DNA of 64,000 bases from Bacillota bacterium (GCA_023420895.1 JAEZUY010000041.1:31142-95141); one strand, 5' to 3'. Shown: positions 26,627 through 33,565, numbered from the stretch's first letter. Notes: generated by a model from the sequence alone, not told the origin. A program made the numbers and translations.

Positions 26627-27128
26627 CTATTATTTCAACTCCGACATCTGCTTCAAGCGACACTTTATCTGTCCACATTCCGTATTTTTTACCTATAGTT
26701 TCTGCAGCTTTTATCCTTTCTCTGCCTGAGAATATTTTCTCTACCTTCGTAACTCTTGTTCTATCTTTATTACCTACGGTTAACACTACTTCTTCTTTTA
26801 ATTCGCCTCTCATCGCAGCAGTTAAAAATTCTAATACCTCTTCTTCTTCAGCTATTTTTTCACTTGCCAGTTTGGAATATATTTCATCTCTTTTTTCACT
26901 TATGTAGGTTTTAACATATGGATATTCTAGGATGTCTCTTAGGTCACTTTTAGCATAACTATCGCTATATCCAGCATTTCTTCCGCTTTTAAGTACATTA
27001 TCGGTAAAAAGAAAATCATTTACAAATTTTAATTGTTTATTGTTTTTTAGTCCTAACTCCTTAAAATCTGTACATAAATCTATGCTTTCTTCTACTTTTT
27101 CTCTATTTTCAGACTCCTTTTTATTCAT
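26613..27128 (-). CDS. Terminase small subunit
   Basis: The protein is 171 residues from ATG 27128 (MNKKESENREK), chosen because AAGAGGTG lies just before it; an ATG 27 nt upstream falls inside a terminator hairpin. It contains LKNNKQLKFVNDFLFTDNVLKSGRNAGYSDSYAKSDLRDILEYPYVKTYI, the standard small-terminase HTH region that recognises the packaging site. The C-terminal part (RERIKAAETIGKKYGMWTDK) is also typical. It starts the late operon just after a terminator and tandem repeats. Confidence 0.92.
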   Translation of the reverse strand: MNKKESENREKVEESIDLCTDFKELGLKNNKQLKFVNDFLFTDNVLKSGRNAGYSDSYAKSDLRDILEYPYVKTYISEKRDEIYSKLASEKIAEEEEVLEFLTAAMRGELKEEVVLTVGNKDRTRVTKVEKIFSGRERIKAAETIGKKYGMWTDKVSLEADVGVEIIDDIE

Positions 27129-27149
27129 ATTTTCACCTCTTTCCGAAAC

Positions 27150-27185
27150 AGGCATAAAAAAAGACAGCTTCTGCTGTCTTTTTTT
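27150..27185 (-). terminator. Strong bidirectional terminator in the terminase leader; copy 3 of a recurrent element
   Basis: The stem GACAGC/GCTGTC with a TTCT loop (27163-27178) is followed by T-runs on both strands. It lies between the late regulator and the terminase start, so transcripts crossing it need read-through or antitermination. The flanking 16-mer AGGCATAAAAAAAGAC is identical to 4021-4036. Confidence 0.85.
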
Positions 27186-27253
27186 GTAATTCTAAGGGAG
27201 GTTAGTAAATGTATTTGGTTCTCGAAATAAAAAATAATTAGCAAAATTTTCTA

Positions 27254-27268
27254 TACTAATATAGTATC
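27254..27268. promoter_or_regulatory. Small palindrome in the late control region
   Basis: ATACTA-ATA-TAGTAT is a perfect inverted repeat between the tandem 11-bp repeats and the terminase leader terminator. It could be part of a late promoter or an operator. No clear consensus promoter was found around it. Confidence 0.35.
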
Positions 27269-27289
27269 ACGTTTTAGCGTCGTCAGCGG

Positions 27290-27322
27290 TCACTTTTCGG
27301 TCACTTTTCGGTCACTTTTCGG
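27290..27322. repeat. Three tandem 11-bp repeats before the late operon
   Basis: TCACTTTTCGG occurs three times without a gap (27290-27300, 27301-27311, 27312-27322). On the coding strand this reads CCGAAAAGTGA. The first repeat unit in transcription direction holds the stop codon of the ArpU-like gene. An 11-bp period puts copies on the same helix face, suiting a late-activator site or a packaging-site recognition element. Confidence 0.7.
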
Positions 27323-27740
27323 ACACTAGATTAAACGTGTCTATCATTTTTACTATTGCTTCTTTTCTAACTCTCTTACACCAAGATTCTGAATATTTCA
27401 CTATTCCAGAAATCTGCCACCACTGGCTTCCTTTAAAATACTTCTCTTCTATTATCGTTTTTTCTAACGGATTAAGACAACTTAATGCATTTTCTATTTG
27501 CTTTATCTCATTTTCAATTTGCTTTATAGCATTCTCAAGTTTTTCTTCTCTAGCTTCCTTTCTTAAATACTCCTCTTCTGGCTGATTAGTTACAGCATGA
27601 TCTGTTATATATTCTTTTATCTTTAATCCTTGAAGAGAATACGGAAGAGACAGCTTAGCTATCTCAACCTTTAAATTCTCCGCATTACATTTTTTTACAT
27701 TGTAATTATAAAGCATTCTTTCCATTTCTTTGTAGTCCAA
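27312..27740 (-). CDS. ArpU/sigma-like late transcription regulator
   Basis: This 142-residue protein starts at TTG (27740), with GGGAGG 8 nt before it and the upstream stop overlapping (TAATTG). The first 90 residues are helical. The C-terminal 50 residues resemble sigma-factor region 4 as in ArpU-family regulators: CLNPLEKTIIEEKYFKGSQWWQISGIVKYSESWCKRVRKEAIVKM. Such proteins switch on late genes in low-GC Gram-positive phages. It is the last gene before the tandem repeats and terminase, the position expected of a late activator. Confidence 0.82.
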   Translation of the reverse strand: MDYKEMERMLYNYNVKKCNAENLKVEIAKLSLPYSLQGLKIKEYITDHAVTNQPEEEYLRKEAREEKLENAIKQIENEIKQIENALSCLNPLEKTIIEEKYFKGSQWWQISGIVKYSESWCKRVRKEAIVKMIDTFNLVSEK

Positions 27741-27917
27741 TTAATCATCCTCCCTTCTGTATCCATGTTCAAGACTATAATTTTCTATTACTAATATTTC
27801 ACTGCTGCTTAAAACATCTACTTTCTTTTTTTCTCTTTCGTATTGACTTACTAGCTTTACTCTTTCCTTAAAATTTTTACACTTTATATATATTGCGGTA
27901 TACCCTCTTTTTGCCAC
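27741..27917 (-). CDS. Small phage protein of unknown function
   Basis: This protein has about 58 residues from the GTG at 27917, where AGAGGAG lies 8 nt before it. An earlier GTG at 27959 lacks a ribosome site. The sequence is basic then acidic (KRGYTAIYIKCKNFKERVKLVSQYEREKKK, later YSLEHGYRREDD). It overlaps the upstream gene by 34 bp in another frame and abuts the ArpU-like gene. Not recognised. Confidence 0.6.
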   Translation of the reverse strand: MAKRGYTAIYIKCKNFKERVKLVSQYEREKKKVDVLSSSEILVIENYSLEHGYRREDD

Positions 27918-28462
27918 AACATAAGCTCCTCTTTTACCCCTTCCAGACTGTGTCTGCACTTCAGCAAGCTAGTATTTTCTCCGAGCGAAAGAAGTCTTTT
28001 CTCTTTTGTTTTTTCTAGCGCTTTTATTACTTTGTTGAGTCCTTTTTCTTTAAACTTAAGTTCTTTTATATAAATTTCTTTAAGATTCTTCTCACATTCT
28101 TTAAGCTCAGCTTCTTTTATAACTAGTTTAATCTGTGCCTTTTCAGAATCACTATATTTTATATTAGTCAGTTTTTTAATTTCAGATCTTAGAGCATCTA
28201 TCTTTCTCTTCTTTTTTGTTATCTTCCAGTTTATTACTCCAACAGCGTTTCTACAACTTTCACAACGTGCAGCTGTGCTTTTAGGAAGTTTGTATTCTTC
28301 TATATCTTTCCATTTTCCACATCTAGTGCAGTATTTGCCTGTCTTTTTTTTCGGTGGCGGTTTTCTTTTAGGCATTTTTTCTGCAGCTTTCTCTTCCTCT
28401 TTCGGCTTTGGGTCTTCTTCATTCTTTCTAATCTTTAAAATTTCTTTTAGTTTTTTCTTCAT
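27884..28462 (-). CDS. Phage protein with zinc-ribbon motif and coiled coil
   Basis: This 192-residue protein has a Lys/Pro/Glu-rich N-terminus (1-42) followed by YCTRCGKWKDIEEY and RCESCRN, a CxxC...CxxC zinc-binding pair near residues 44-70. The rest is a charged helical region (75-160). Zinc ribbons of this type in phage early genes often bind DNA or precede HNH domains, but no HNH residues are visible. It overlaps the 69-residue gene upstream by 35 bp. Confidence 0.65.
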   Translation of the reverse strand: MKKKLKEILKIRKNEEDPKPKEEEKAAEKMPKRKPPPKKKTGKYCTRCGKWKDIEEYKLPKSTAARCESCRNAVGVINWKITKKKRKIDALRSEIKKLTNIKYSDSEKAQIKLVIKEAELKECEKNLKEIYIKELKFKEKGLNKVIKALEKTKEKRLLSLGENTSLLKCRHSLEGVKEELMLWQKEGIPQYI

Positions 28463-28637
28463 TTTCGTTTATAATTCTGTTTAGTGTTAATCCCAAATAA
28501 TTTTTAAGCTTGCTATCTATTTTATAATCTATATCGTTTGTAACTATTCTTACATCTCCATACTCTATTTCTTTAAGCAAACTATTAAGTTCTTGCTTTT
28601 CTAATATAAGTTTTTCTACTTCTTTTAGTCTCTCCAT
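28428..28637 (-). CDS. Small phage early protein of unknown function
   Basis: This 69-residue protein has a helical N-terminus (MERLKEVEKLILEKQELNSLLKEIEYGD). It is preceded by GGAGAT at the usual distance and overlaps the zinc-ribbon gene. Not recognised. Confidence 0.6.
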   Translation of the reverse strand: MERLKEVEKLILEKQELNSLLKEIEYGDVRIVTNDIDYKIDSKLKNYLGLTLNRIINENEEKTKRNFKD

Positions 28638-28691
28638 GTTACTATCTCCTTTCTATTGTTATTGCTAAATATTCTACACTCCGCATTTTAC

Positions 28692-28727
28692 TTACATCAC
28701 AGCCTTTCTTGTGATATAATGTATTGT
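28692..28727 (+). promoter_or_regulatory. Accessory-gene promoter with overlapping inverted repeat
   Basis: An extended -10 element TGATATAAT (TATAAT at 28715-28720) lies upstream of the plus-strand gene at 28747. The dyad ATCACA-N8-TGTGAT (28696-28715) runs up to the -10 box, as an operator would. The -35 match is weak. Confidence 0.65.
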
Positions 28728-28746
28728 ATGGAAGGAGGTGAGAAGT

Positions 28747-29343
28747 ATGAATTATAAAAAAAGAACGGTTGGTGATTTAATAACTGCTCACAAAAATTCA
28801 ATATATCGTGAAAAACCTCTATCTGAATATCTCTACTATAAAGAGCCTGTTATTTATGAAGAAATGTCTGCAGCTTTAAATCCCAATTTCCAAGAAATTT
28901 CAGCTTCTTTAAAGCCCAGATTTCAGATGTTAAAAGAAGCCATAGAAGAATTTCATGAAATTCTTGCTAAAATTCTAAAAACCTTAGAAGATAGCTTCCA
29001 GTCCATATCAAACTCTTTAAAAAAGATATCTGAATTAGGTTGCAAAGTCAGTTCTGATTTAATTTCTTTATCTCCCGATTACAATCCTATTGAACATATA
29101 TATTATCAATCAAGCAATCAAATAGACGTTTTAGATGAAACACAAATTCCTGCACGAGTTAGTTACTGGGAAACTCTCTTAAATATTCTAAGATCTATTT
29201 ATGAAAAGCTTAACTTTTCTGATATTCTTTTAACCTTGGAATTTATTCTAAAATATTTTGATGTTGCTGATATCCCTAAAAATATTCATATTCTGTTTTT
29301 AATAATATGGCTTATAGTCAAAATTATTGATACAAAAAATTAA
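28747..29343 (+). CDS. Plus-strand accessory (moron-like) protein with C-terminal membrane segment
   Basis: The start is ATG 28747 (MNYKKRTVGDL); an upstream GTG overlaps the strong GGAGGTG ribosome site. The 198-residue protein is mostly helical, with a Leu/Ser-rich central part (FQEISASLKPRF, LEDSFQSISNSLKKI) and a hydrophobic end (IHILFLIIWLIVKII, about residues 178-193) likely to anchor it in the membrane. It is the only plus-strand gene inside the leftward early/late block and has its own promoter and a downstream hairpin. This is how prophage morons are arranged. It may be expressed in the lysogen. Function unknown; a superinfection-exclusion or surface role is a guess. Confidence 0.75.
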   Translation: MNYKKRTVGDLITAHKNSIYREKPLSEYLYYKEPVIYEEMSAALNPNFQEISASLKPRFQMLKEAIEEFHEILAKILKTLEDSFQSISNSLKKISELGCKVSSDLISLSPDYNPIEHIYYQSSNQIDVLDETQIPARVSYWETLLNILRSIYEKLNFSDILLTLEFILKYFDVADIPKNIHILFLIIWLIVKIIDTKN

Positions 29344-29345
29344 AT

Positions 29346-29385
29346 CTTCTCCGACCAGCAAGTCTTAAGCTTATTGGTCGGAGAA
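29346..29385. terminator. Large hairpin between convergent accessory and HU genes
   Basis: TTCTCCGACCA and TGGTCGGAGAA form an 11-bp stem around a 17-nt loop between the converging ends of the plus-strand gene and the HU gene. T-runs are poor on both sides, so termination strength is uncertain, but the position fits a shared bidirectional terminator. Confidence 0.65.
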
Positions 29386-29388
29386 ATA

Positions 29389-29679
29389 TTATCTGTTACT
29401 CTTGTTATTAACAGCATCTCTTAGATTCTTTCCAGCCTTAAAAAATGGAGCTGTCGTTTCCGGCACATATATTGTTTCCGAATGATTTCTCGGATTCTTT
29501 ACTTCTCTCGCCTTTCTTTTTCTAACATCAAAAGTTCCAAATCCAACTAATAAAACTTTTTCTCCTATTACCAAGCTCTCTGTTATAACATTGAGCAGTG
29601 CATCTATAACCCTTTCTGTGTCTTTTTGTGTATATCCGCATTCTTTAGAAACTAAAGATACTAACTGTTTCTTATTCAT
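29389..29679 (-). CDS. Phage HU-family DNA-binding protein
   Basis: The protein has 96 residues from ATG 29679 (MNKKQLVSLVS); GGAGGAGAAG lies before it. It has the HU/IHF core: VLLVGFGTFDVRKRKAREVKNPR and VPETTAPFFKAGKNLRDAVN. HU bends DNA and may assist phage replication, integration or packaging. The start overlaps the stop of a tiny membrane protein gene (ATGAATAA). Confidence 0.9.
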   Translation of the reverse strand: MNKKQLVSLVSKECGYTQKDTERVIDALLNVITESLVIGEKVLLVGFGTFDVRKRKAREVKNPRNHSETIYVPETTAPFFKAGKNLRDAVNNKSNR

Positions 29680-29815
29680 TTTTCTTCTCCTCCTTTGCAA
29701 GTCTTATAAATCCATAAATAATAAAGAGCAGGAAGAACAGCATTACTATTGTTCCTAACAAATCCCAAATAAATATATTGTTATAGTAAAGCTGTTCTGC
29801 AACGCTACTGTCCAT
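29672..29815 (-). CDS. Small single-span membrane protein
   Basis: This 47-residue protein has an acidic/polar N-terminus (MDSSVAEQLYY), one strong hydrophobic segment (about 17-38: WDLLGTIVMLFFLLFIIYGF) and a charged Lys/Glu tail. It overlaps the HU start by 8 bp and sits close behind the zinc-finger HTH gene. The role is unknown; a second holin-like or membrane-anchoring part is possible. Confidence 0.6.
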   Translation of the reverse strand: MDSSVAEQLYYNNIFIWDLLGTIVMLFFLLFIIYGFIRLAKEEKKNE

Positions 29816-29817
29816 TT

Positions 29818-30072
29818 TTAAACTATACTCCTTACTCTATCTTTAGCTGCACTTTCAGAGATGCCATACTTCTCTGCTATATCTTTATAACTTATTCCTC
29901 TTAGTCTATCTTCAAGCATTTTTTTATCTGTACTCTTTCTTTTTAAGTCGCAACTGTAGCATACATTTGTAGTAATACGTCCTTTTGGTGTAGACAGACT
30001 CACAAACTCTGCTTTTGGCTTAATATCTAAGCAGATTCTACATCTTCTAGCTGCTACTTTCATTTTCTTCAT
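29818..30072 (-). CDS. Zinc-finger and helix-turn-helix phage protein
   Basis: This 84-residue protein has CRICLDIKPKAEF and CYSCDLKRK, a CxxC pair on each side of a short basic loop, followed by a helix-turn-helix (RLRGISYKDIAEKYGISESAAKDRV). The combination suggests a small DNA-binding regulator. A GGGGAGG ribosome site precedes ATG 30072. It overlaps the replication gene by 26 bp. Confidence 0.7.
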   Translation of the reverse strand: MKKMKVAARRCRICLDIKPKAEFVSLSTPKGRITTNVCYSCDLKRKSTDKKMLEDRLRGISYKDIAEKYGISESAAKDRVRSIV

Positions 30073-30922
30073 TTCTATACCTCCCCTTCATCCAATTGTT
30101 AAAGATTTCTTCTTCAGAATATTTAGAGCTTGACTGTTCAAAATTGTGAAGTTTAGTAACTACCTGCTCCTCTTTTTTTCTATTTTTGTAATTGTTAGAA
30201 ATTACTTTTACAGCATTCTCATAGTCATTTTTATTATTCATAAGCCATCTTAACTGCAGATTGCTTTTAAGATAGTCAGATTCAGTAATTGCCTTTAATA
30301 TCTTACTTACTTCTTCTTTATTAAAGCGTTTAAAGAAATTACTGACGGATGATGATGATAGATAATTGATTGATTGATCTTCTCTTTTTATTATTTTTAG
30401 ATATTTGTCTTTAAACTCTCTATATCTATCTCTATCATCTATCTCTATCTCTTTATCTATCTCTATATCTATCTCTATCTCTGTGTTACCTTTTGTTACA
30501 GGGGTGTTACATTGTAACGAGTTAGTGTTACATTGTAACAACTGTTCTTTTTTCTTTTTTTCTCTATGTCTTCTAACTCTCTCTGCTGAGCTACTTTCAG
30601 AACCTGTAAGGCTTGCTGTTTCTGTCATAAGCATTTCATATTCATCTATCATTTCTGCTAGACCATGCTTTAATAAAAAAGTTAATGTTACAGATACATT
30701 ATCTTCATCTTCATCCAGTTCCAAAGCTATTTCTTCTGCAAAACTGTCTTCAAAACCGTCAAAATAAATTTTTCCATCGGTTTTTATACCAAGCAAAAGC
30801 AACTTTAGATATATAATTGTATAGGTATCTCCTCCAGCAATCTTTCTAAGCCTTTTTACTGCCTTTTTATTAAAGAAATCTTCTTTTAATTTAAGCCAGT
30901 AATATCTTTTTTTACTGCTCAT
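30047..30922 (-). CDS. Phage replisome organizer / replication initiator
   Basis: This 291-residue protein starts with a phage replisome-organizer N-terminal domain (residues 1-110: RYYWLKLKEDFFNKKAVKRLRKIAGGDTYTIIYLKLLLLG and FEDSFAEEIALELDEDEDNV). A basic linker (RVRRHREKKKKEQ) leads to a low-complexity region LQCNT/EIEIDIEID (about 132-162), encoded by GTTAC repeats and a CTATCT tract. The C-terminal part (about 180-240) is DnaD-like. Family members bind an origin inside their own gene and load helicase. It is in the early operon after recT. Confidence 0.88.
   Translation of the reverse strand: MSSKKRYYWLKLKEDFFNKKAVKRLRKIAGGDTYTIIYLKLLLLGIKTDGKIYFDGFEDSFAEEIALELDEDEDNVSVTLTFLLKHGLAEMIDEYEMLMTETASLTGSESSSAERVRRHREKKKKEQLLQCNTNSLQCNTPVTKGNTEIEIDIEIDKEIEIDDRDRYREFKDKYLKIIKREDQSINYLSSSSVSNFFKRFNKEEVSKILKAITESDYLKSNLQLRWLMNNKNDYENAVKVISNNYKNRKKEEQVVTKLHNFEQSSSKYSEEEIFNNWMKGRYRNEENESSS
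30404..30482. repeat. Polypyrimidine CTATCT tract inside the replication gene
   Basis: The plus strand is an almost pure C/T/A run of imperfect CTATCT units for nearly 80 bp, encoding the alternating Glu/Ile/Asp segment. It lies directly beside the GTTAC iterons and could be a strand-separation zone. It is prone to replication slippage. Confidence 0.7.
30483..30540. repeat. Iteron-like GTGTTAC repeats, candidate phage replication origin
   Basis: GTGTTACATTGTAAC occurs exactly twice (30504-30518 and 30525-30539), 21 bp apart, and is itself an inverted repeat (GTTAC-ATT-GTAAC). Two partial copies, GTGTTACC and TTGTTACA, precede it at 30483 and 30493. Repeats inside a replisome-organizer gene are a known arrangement for phage origins. 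Confidence 0.65.
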
Positions 30923-30940
30923 CCTTATCTCCTTTCTTGC

Positions 30941-31789
30941 TTATTTAAAAACATCTGGAAGATCATCATCAAGTTCTATTTGCTTCTGTTTAGATTCTTC
31001 CTTATTTTCTGTCTCTTTATACTCTGCGTTTATCCAATCTGTTTTGTCTTCGGTTTCGCTCATATCTTCTGCCAATTCCGTTTTTATTGTAGAGTCTTGT
31101 GCTATTCCTCTTGCAAATTCCGTTTTGATTGGTGCATACTTTAGGACTTTCTTCAAAACTGTCTTTTTTGCCATTTCGTCAAAGTTTTTCGTCCAAGGGC
31201 TATAAGAGCTCGAAAAGCTTTGGCTATACTCTCTTCCATGCTTCTGTATATCCTCTATGCTCATTACTTCAAACCCATATCCGCCGTTTACAAGCTTGTA
31301 TATAGCATAGTAGGCTATTGGCTTTCCTCTGTTTGTCATTGTCGGCTTGTGGATTAGTTTGCTCTCTAGTCCTAACTCATATTCAAATTCATCATTTTCA
31401 CGTACATCTTGCGCAGATATGTTTTTAAACTCTCCACTTCTATGCGCTAAGTCTATAAGCCCTTTGTAGCCTATCTGAAACTGACACTCCATCTTCCCTT
31501 TATTTCTAAATGGAATCAAATACGCCTGGCCTAGTGGTGTGTTAGGTTCTAGTCCTAACTGTGCTGCACTCATTAGAGCTCCTAGGAAGCTTTCCTGTGT
31601 GCATTCCTGCAGCTTTGGATTACTAGATATGGCAGTAAGTGCCATTCTAGTAAATCTTTCTGGAGTTAACACAGAAGGCAGTGCCTTCTGTATTTCTCCC
31701 TCCATAGCTCTTATAAGCTGTTTTATATTTCTTGTTTCTTTTTGTTCAGGTGCTCCATTTGCTTTTTGCTGTAACGCTTCTTTAACCAT
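30941..31789 (-). CDS. RecT-family single-strand annealing protein
   Basis: This 282-residue protein has the RecT core: LTPERFTRMALTAISSNPKLQ, SFLGALMSAAQLGLEPNTPLGQAYLIPF and FQIGYKGLIDLAHRSGEF. It binds ssDNA left by the adjacent YqaJ-type exonuclease and anneals it to homologous DNA. An acidic tail (about 240-282) follows, as is common. recT and yqaJ are adjacent and co-oriented, 21 bp apart. Confidence 0.95.
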   Translation of the reverse strand: MVKEALQQKANGAPEQKETRNIKQLIRAMEGEIQKALPSVLTPERFTRMALTAISSNPKLQECTQESFLGALMSAAQLGLEPNTPLGQAYLIPFRNKGKMECQFQIGYKGLIDLAHRSGEFKNISAQDVRENDEFEYELGLESKLIHKPTMTNRGKPIAYYAIYKLVNGGYGFEVMSIEDIQKHGREYSQSFSSSYSPWTKNFDEMAKKTVLKKVLKYAPIKTEFARGIAQDSTIKTELAEDMSETEDKTDWINAEYKETENKEESKQKQIELDDDLPDVFK

Positions 31790-31810
31790 TTCTATCTCTC
31801 CTCTATTTTT

Positions 31811-32731
31811 TTATTTGATTAGAAATCTTCTGCTATTAGTTGTTCTTGTAAGGTCTTCTGCTATATCTGGATAAATTTCTTTTAATTTCTTAGTATCAAT
31901 TCTGCTACTAGAATAATTCTTCCAAGTTATTACTCTGTCTCCGCAAACTGCCTTTTCAGCTTCTCCCATTTGCATTTGTATCTTCTGTTTTATTTCTTTC
32001 TCTTCCGTTTTTAGTTCGTCTTGAAGACTCTTTATAGTGTCTAGCCTATCTATATCTCCTTTAAATTCTTGAAGCTCTATTTCTACGTCTAAAGTCGCTT
32101 TAGGAAACTTGTTTCTTATAATCATGTCTGCATCATCACTTCCGTCTGGTGCTGGAGGATTATCTGCAAGTACATTATTCTTCCAAAACTCAACTTCAAT
32201 TTTTTTTAGATATTTTATTATCTCTTCATCTCTAGGAATATATTTGTATTCAAATTTTTCATTTCCTATTAACACTGCAATATACCACCCTTGATAACCT
32301 GTCACCATCATGTAGTGATGGCACTGTATTTCGTAGTGTGTAGGTATGTCCTCTTCCCAGTCTTTTTTTGCATATGAGTTAGTAGTCTTGCATTCTAGTC
32401 CTATCTGCTTCCCTACTATTTCTCTGTCTATATTAGCTACTAAGAAATCATGCTCATGATGAGCAAGCATGAAATTATTTCTTCTGACCTTTAGGCCTGT
32501 AGCTTCCTCAAATCTCTTGGCCACGTAATCCTCTAAATCACGTCCGATTCTCATTCTCTCGTTATCTTCTAACAGCTTGACTTCTCCTTTTTTATCCAGA
32601 TATACTCCAACTGCACTCTTCCAAGGATTAAGACCTGCTATCGCAGCTGCATCACTTCCTCCTATTCCCTTCTTCCTGTATTCGAGCCATTCTTCTCTGC
32701 TCAAATCAGGGGTATATACTACTTTTTTCAT
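31811..32731 (-). CDS. YqaJ-type viral recombinase/exonuclease
   Basis: The protein is 306 residues from ATG 32731 (MKKVVYTPDL), with GGGAGG before it; the open frame extends 6 codons further to a TTG. Motifs of the lambda-exonuclease/YqaJ fold are clear: GIGGSDAAAIAGLNPWKS near residue 20, a middle Asp region (ANIDREIVGKQ), and IGLECKTTNSY (ExK). It should resect dsDNA ends for RecT. The C-terminal region is helical. Confidence 0.93.
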   Translation of the reverse strand: MKKVVYTPDLSREEWLEYRKKGIGGSDAAAIAGLNPWKSAVGVYLDKKGEVKLLEDNERMRIGRDLEDYVAKRFEEATGLKVRRNNFMLAHHEHDFLVANIDREIVGKQIGLECKTTNSYAKKDWEEDIPTHYEIQCHHYMMVTGYQGWYIAVLIGNEKFEYKYIPRDEEIIKYLKKIEVEFWKNNVLADNPPAPDGSDDADMIIRNKFPKATLDVEIELQEFKGDIDRLDTIKSLQDELKTEEKEIKQKIQMQMGEAEKAVCGDRVITWKNYSSSRIDTKKLKEIYPDIAEDLTRTTNSRRFLIK

Positions 32732-32788
32732 TTTTTTCGTGCCTCCCAATATGTTATAATTAAGATATAAATAATATTTTTTGTTGCT

Positions 32789-32823
32789 AAGCGGACAATC
32801 TTTATAAGAGGTGTCCGCTTTTT
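32789..32823 (+). terminator. Hairpin with plus-strand T-run at the end of a small early gene
   Basis: AGCGGACA (32789-32796) and TGTCCGCT (32811-32818) form an 8-bp stem followed by TTTTT on the plus strand only. On that side it would stop antisense transcription into the early region. On the leftward transcript it could still fold between the 60-residue gene and the YqaJ gene. It overlaps the end of the coding sequence. Confidence 0.45.
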
Positions 32824-32984
32824 GCTTTTGCTAATGTTTTTAAACTGCAATCTTCTTCTATTTTTACAATCCAGTAAACATTATCTCTATCCTTTTTCAT
32901 CAAGTCCTGTACATATTTTGCTGCTTCTATTGGATCTTCAAACTTCTTGTTAATACTTGTCTTGTAATCGAACGCTACATACAT
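32802..32984 (-). CDS. Small phage early protein of unknown function
   Basis: This 60-residue protein (MYVAFDYKTSINKKFEDPIEAAKYVQDLMKK..., then YWIVKIEEDCS) has an alpha/beta pattern. It is translationally coupled to the gene upstream. Not recognised. Confidence 0.65.
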   Translation of the reverse strand: MYVAFDYKTSINKKFEDPIEAAKYVQDLMKKDRDNVYWIVKIEEDCSLKTLAKAKSGHLL

Positions 32985-33202
32985 TAAAAATCCACCTTCT
33001 CAGCATCTATTATTGGTAAGAGTTTATAGCTAAAGTCTTCTATAAGCTCTTTACCTTCTTCTCTTTCATACTGATCTGCCCAGTTTCTCCCGTAAATTCT
33101 ACACATAACTGTATTTGCATCTTTAAAGCTATTTGCTTTTATAATCTGCACATGTTTTCTAAATGGATGCCCCCATCCGAACGTAAAATAATATTTTTCC
33201 AT
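32984..33202 (-). CDS. Small phage early protein of unknown function
   Basis: This 72-residue protein starts MEKYYFTFGWGHPFRKHVQIIKANSFKDANTVMCRIYGRNWADQYE. Similar short proteins with a YYFTFG...HP opening occur in phage early regions, but I cannot assign a function. GGAGAA precedes the ATG. Confidence 0.7.
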   Translation of the reverse strand: MEKYYFTFGWGHPFRKHVQIIKANSFKDANTVMCRIYGRNWADQYEREEGKELIEDFSYKLLPIIDAEKVDF

Positions 33203-33227
33203 TTTAATTCTTCTCCTTTAAATTCTT

Positions 33228-33350
33228 CTAAGCTCTTCTTCTAGCAAGTCTTGTTGCTTTTTTTATATTTCGTCTCTGTTTTGCTATTCCCATCTTGAAT
33301 AAAATGTTAAATACTATGCTTATTATTAGCGCTATTACTAAATATTTCAT
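33228..33350 (-). CDS. Tiny membrane protein
   Basis: A 40-residue frame with GGAGAG before ATG 33350 has one hydrophobic segment (VIALIISIVFNILF, residues 5-18) and a strongly basic tail (KQRRNIKKATRLARRRA). It fills the otherwise empty gap between neighbouring early genes. Small phage proteins of this type are often overlooked. Function unknown. Confidence 0.5.
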   Translation of the reverse strand: MKYLVIALIISIVFNILFKMGIAKQRRNIKKATRLARRRA

Positions 33351-33367
33351 TTTTTATCTCTCCAATC

Positions 33368-33565
33368 TTATTTATTATTTAGAAAATCTTCTACTGCTTT
33401 TTCTCCTACATATTTTTTCAATAATGCAGCAGATATGTGATAGGTATATCTGCTACTTAGCTTTACTGCAGTCCCAATAGGCAAAATTTCTCTCTGGAGC
33501 CCAATCCTAACGAACTGCTCAGACTTGTTTAGAATCTCCGCTGCATCCTTTACGCTTAAATTCAT
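33368..33565 (-). CDS. Small HTH (excisionase-like) protein
   Basis: This 65-residue protein begins MNLSVKDAAEILNKSEQFVRIGLQREILPIGTAVKLSSRYTYHISAALLKKYVG, a MerR/excisionase-type winged HTH pattern. It may be a directionality factor for the integrase, though it is far from attR, or an early regulator. It abuts the antirepressor gene. Confidence 0.75.
   Translation of the reverse strand: MNLSVKDAAEILNKSEQFVRIGLQREILPIGTAVKLSSRYTYHISAALLKKYVGEKAVEDFLNNK

Noticed and set aside
27182..27232. Ten-codon plus-strand ORF after GGGAGG before the terminase leader
   Set aside because: It is very short, antisense to the control region and lacks a promoter; the ribosome-site match is probably chance.
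30404..30482. CTATCT repeat considered as a CRISPR-like or microsatellite non-coding array
   Set aside because: It has no spacer structure and lies in frame within the replisome organizer gene, coding an EIEID linker.
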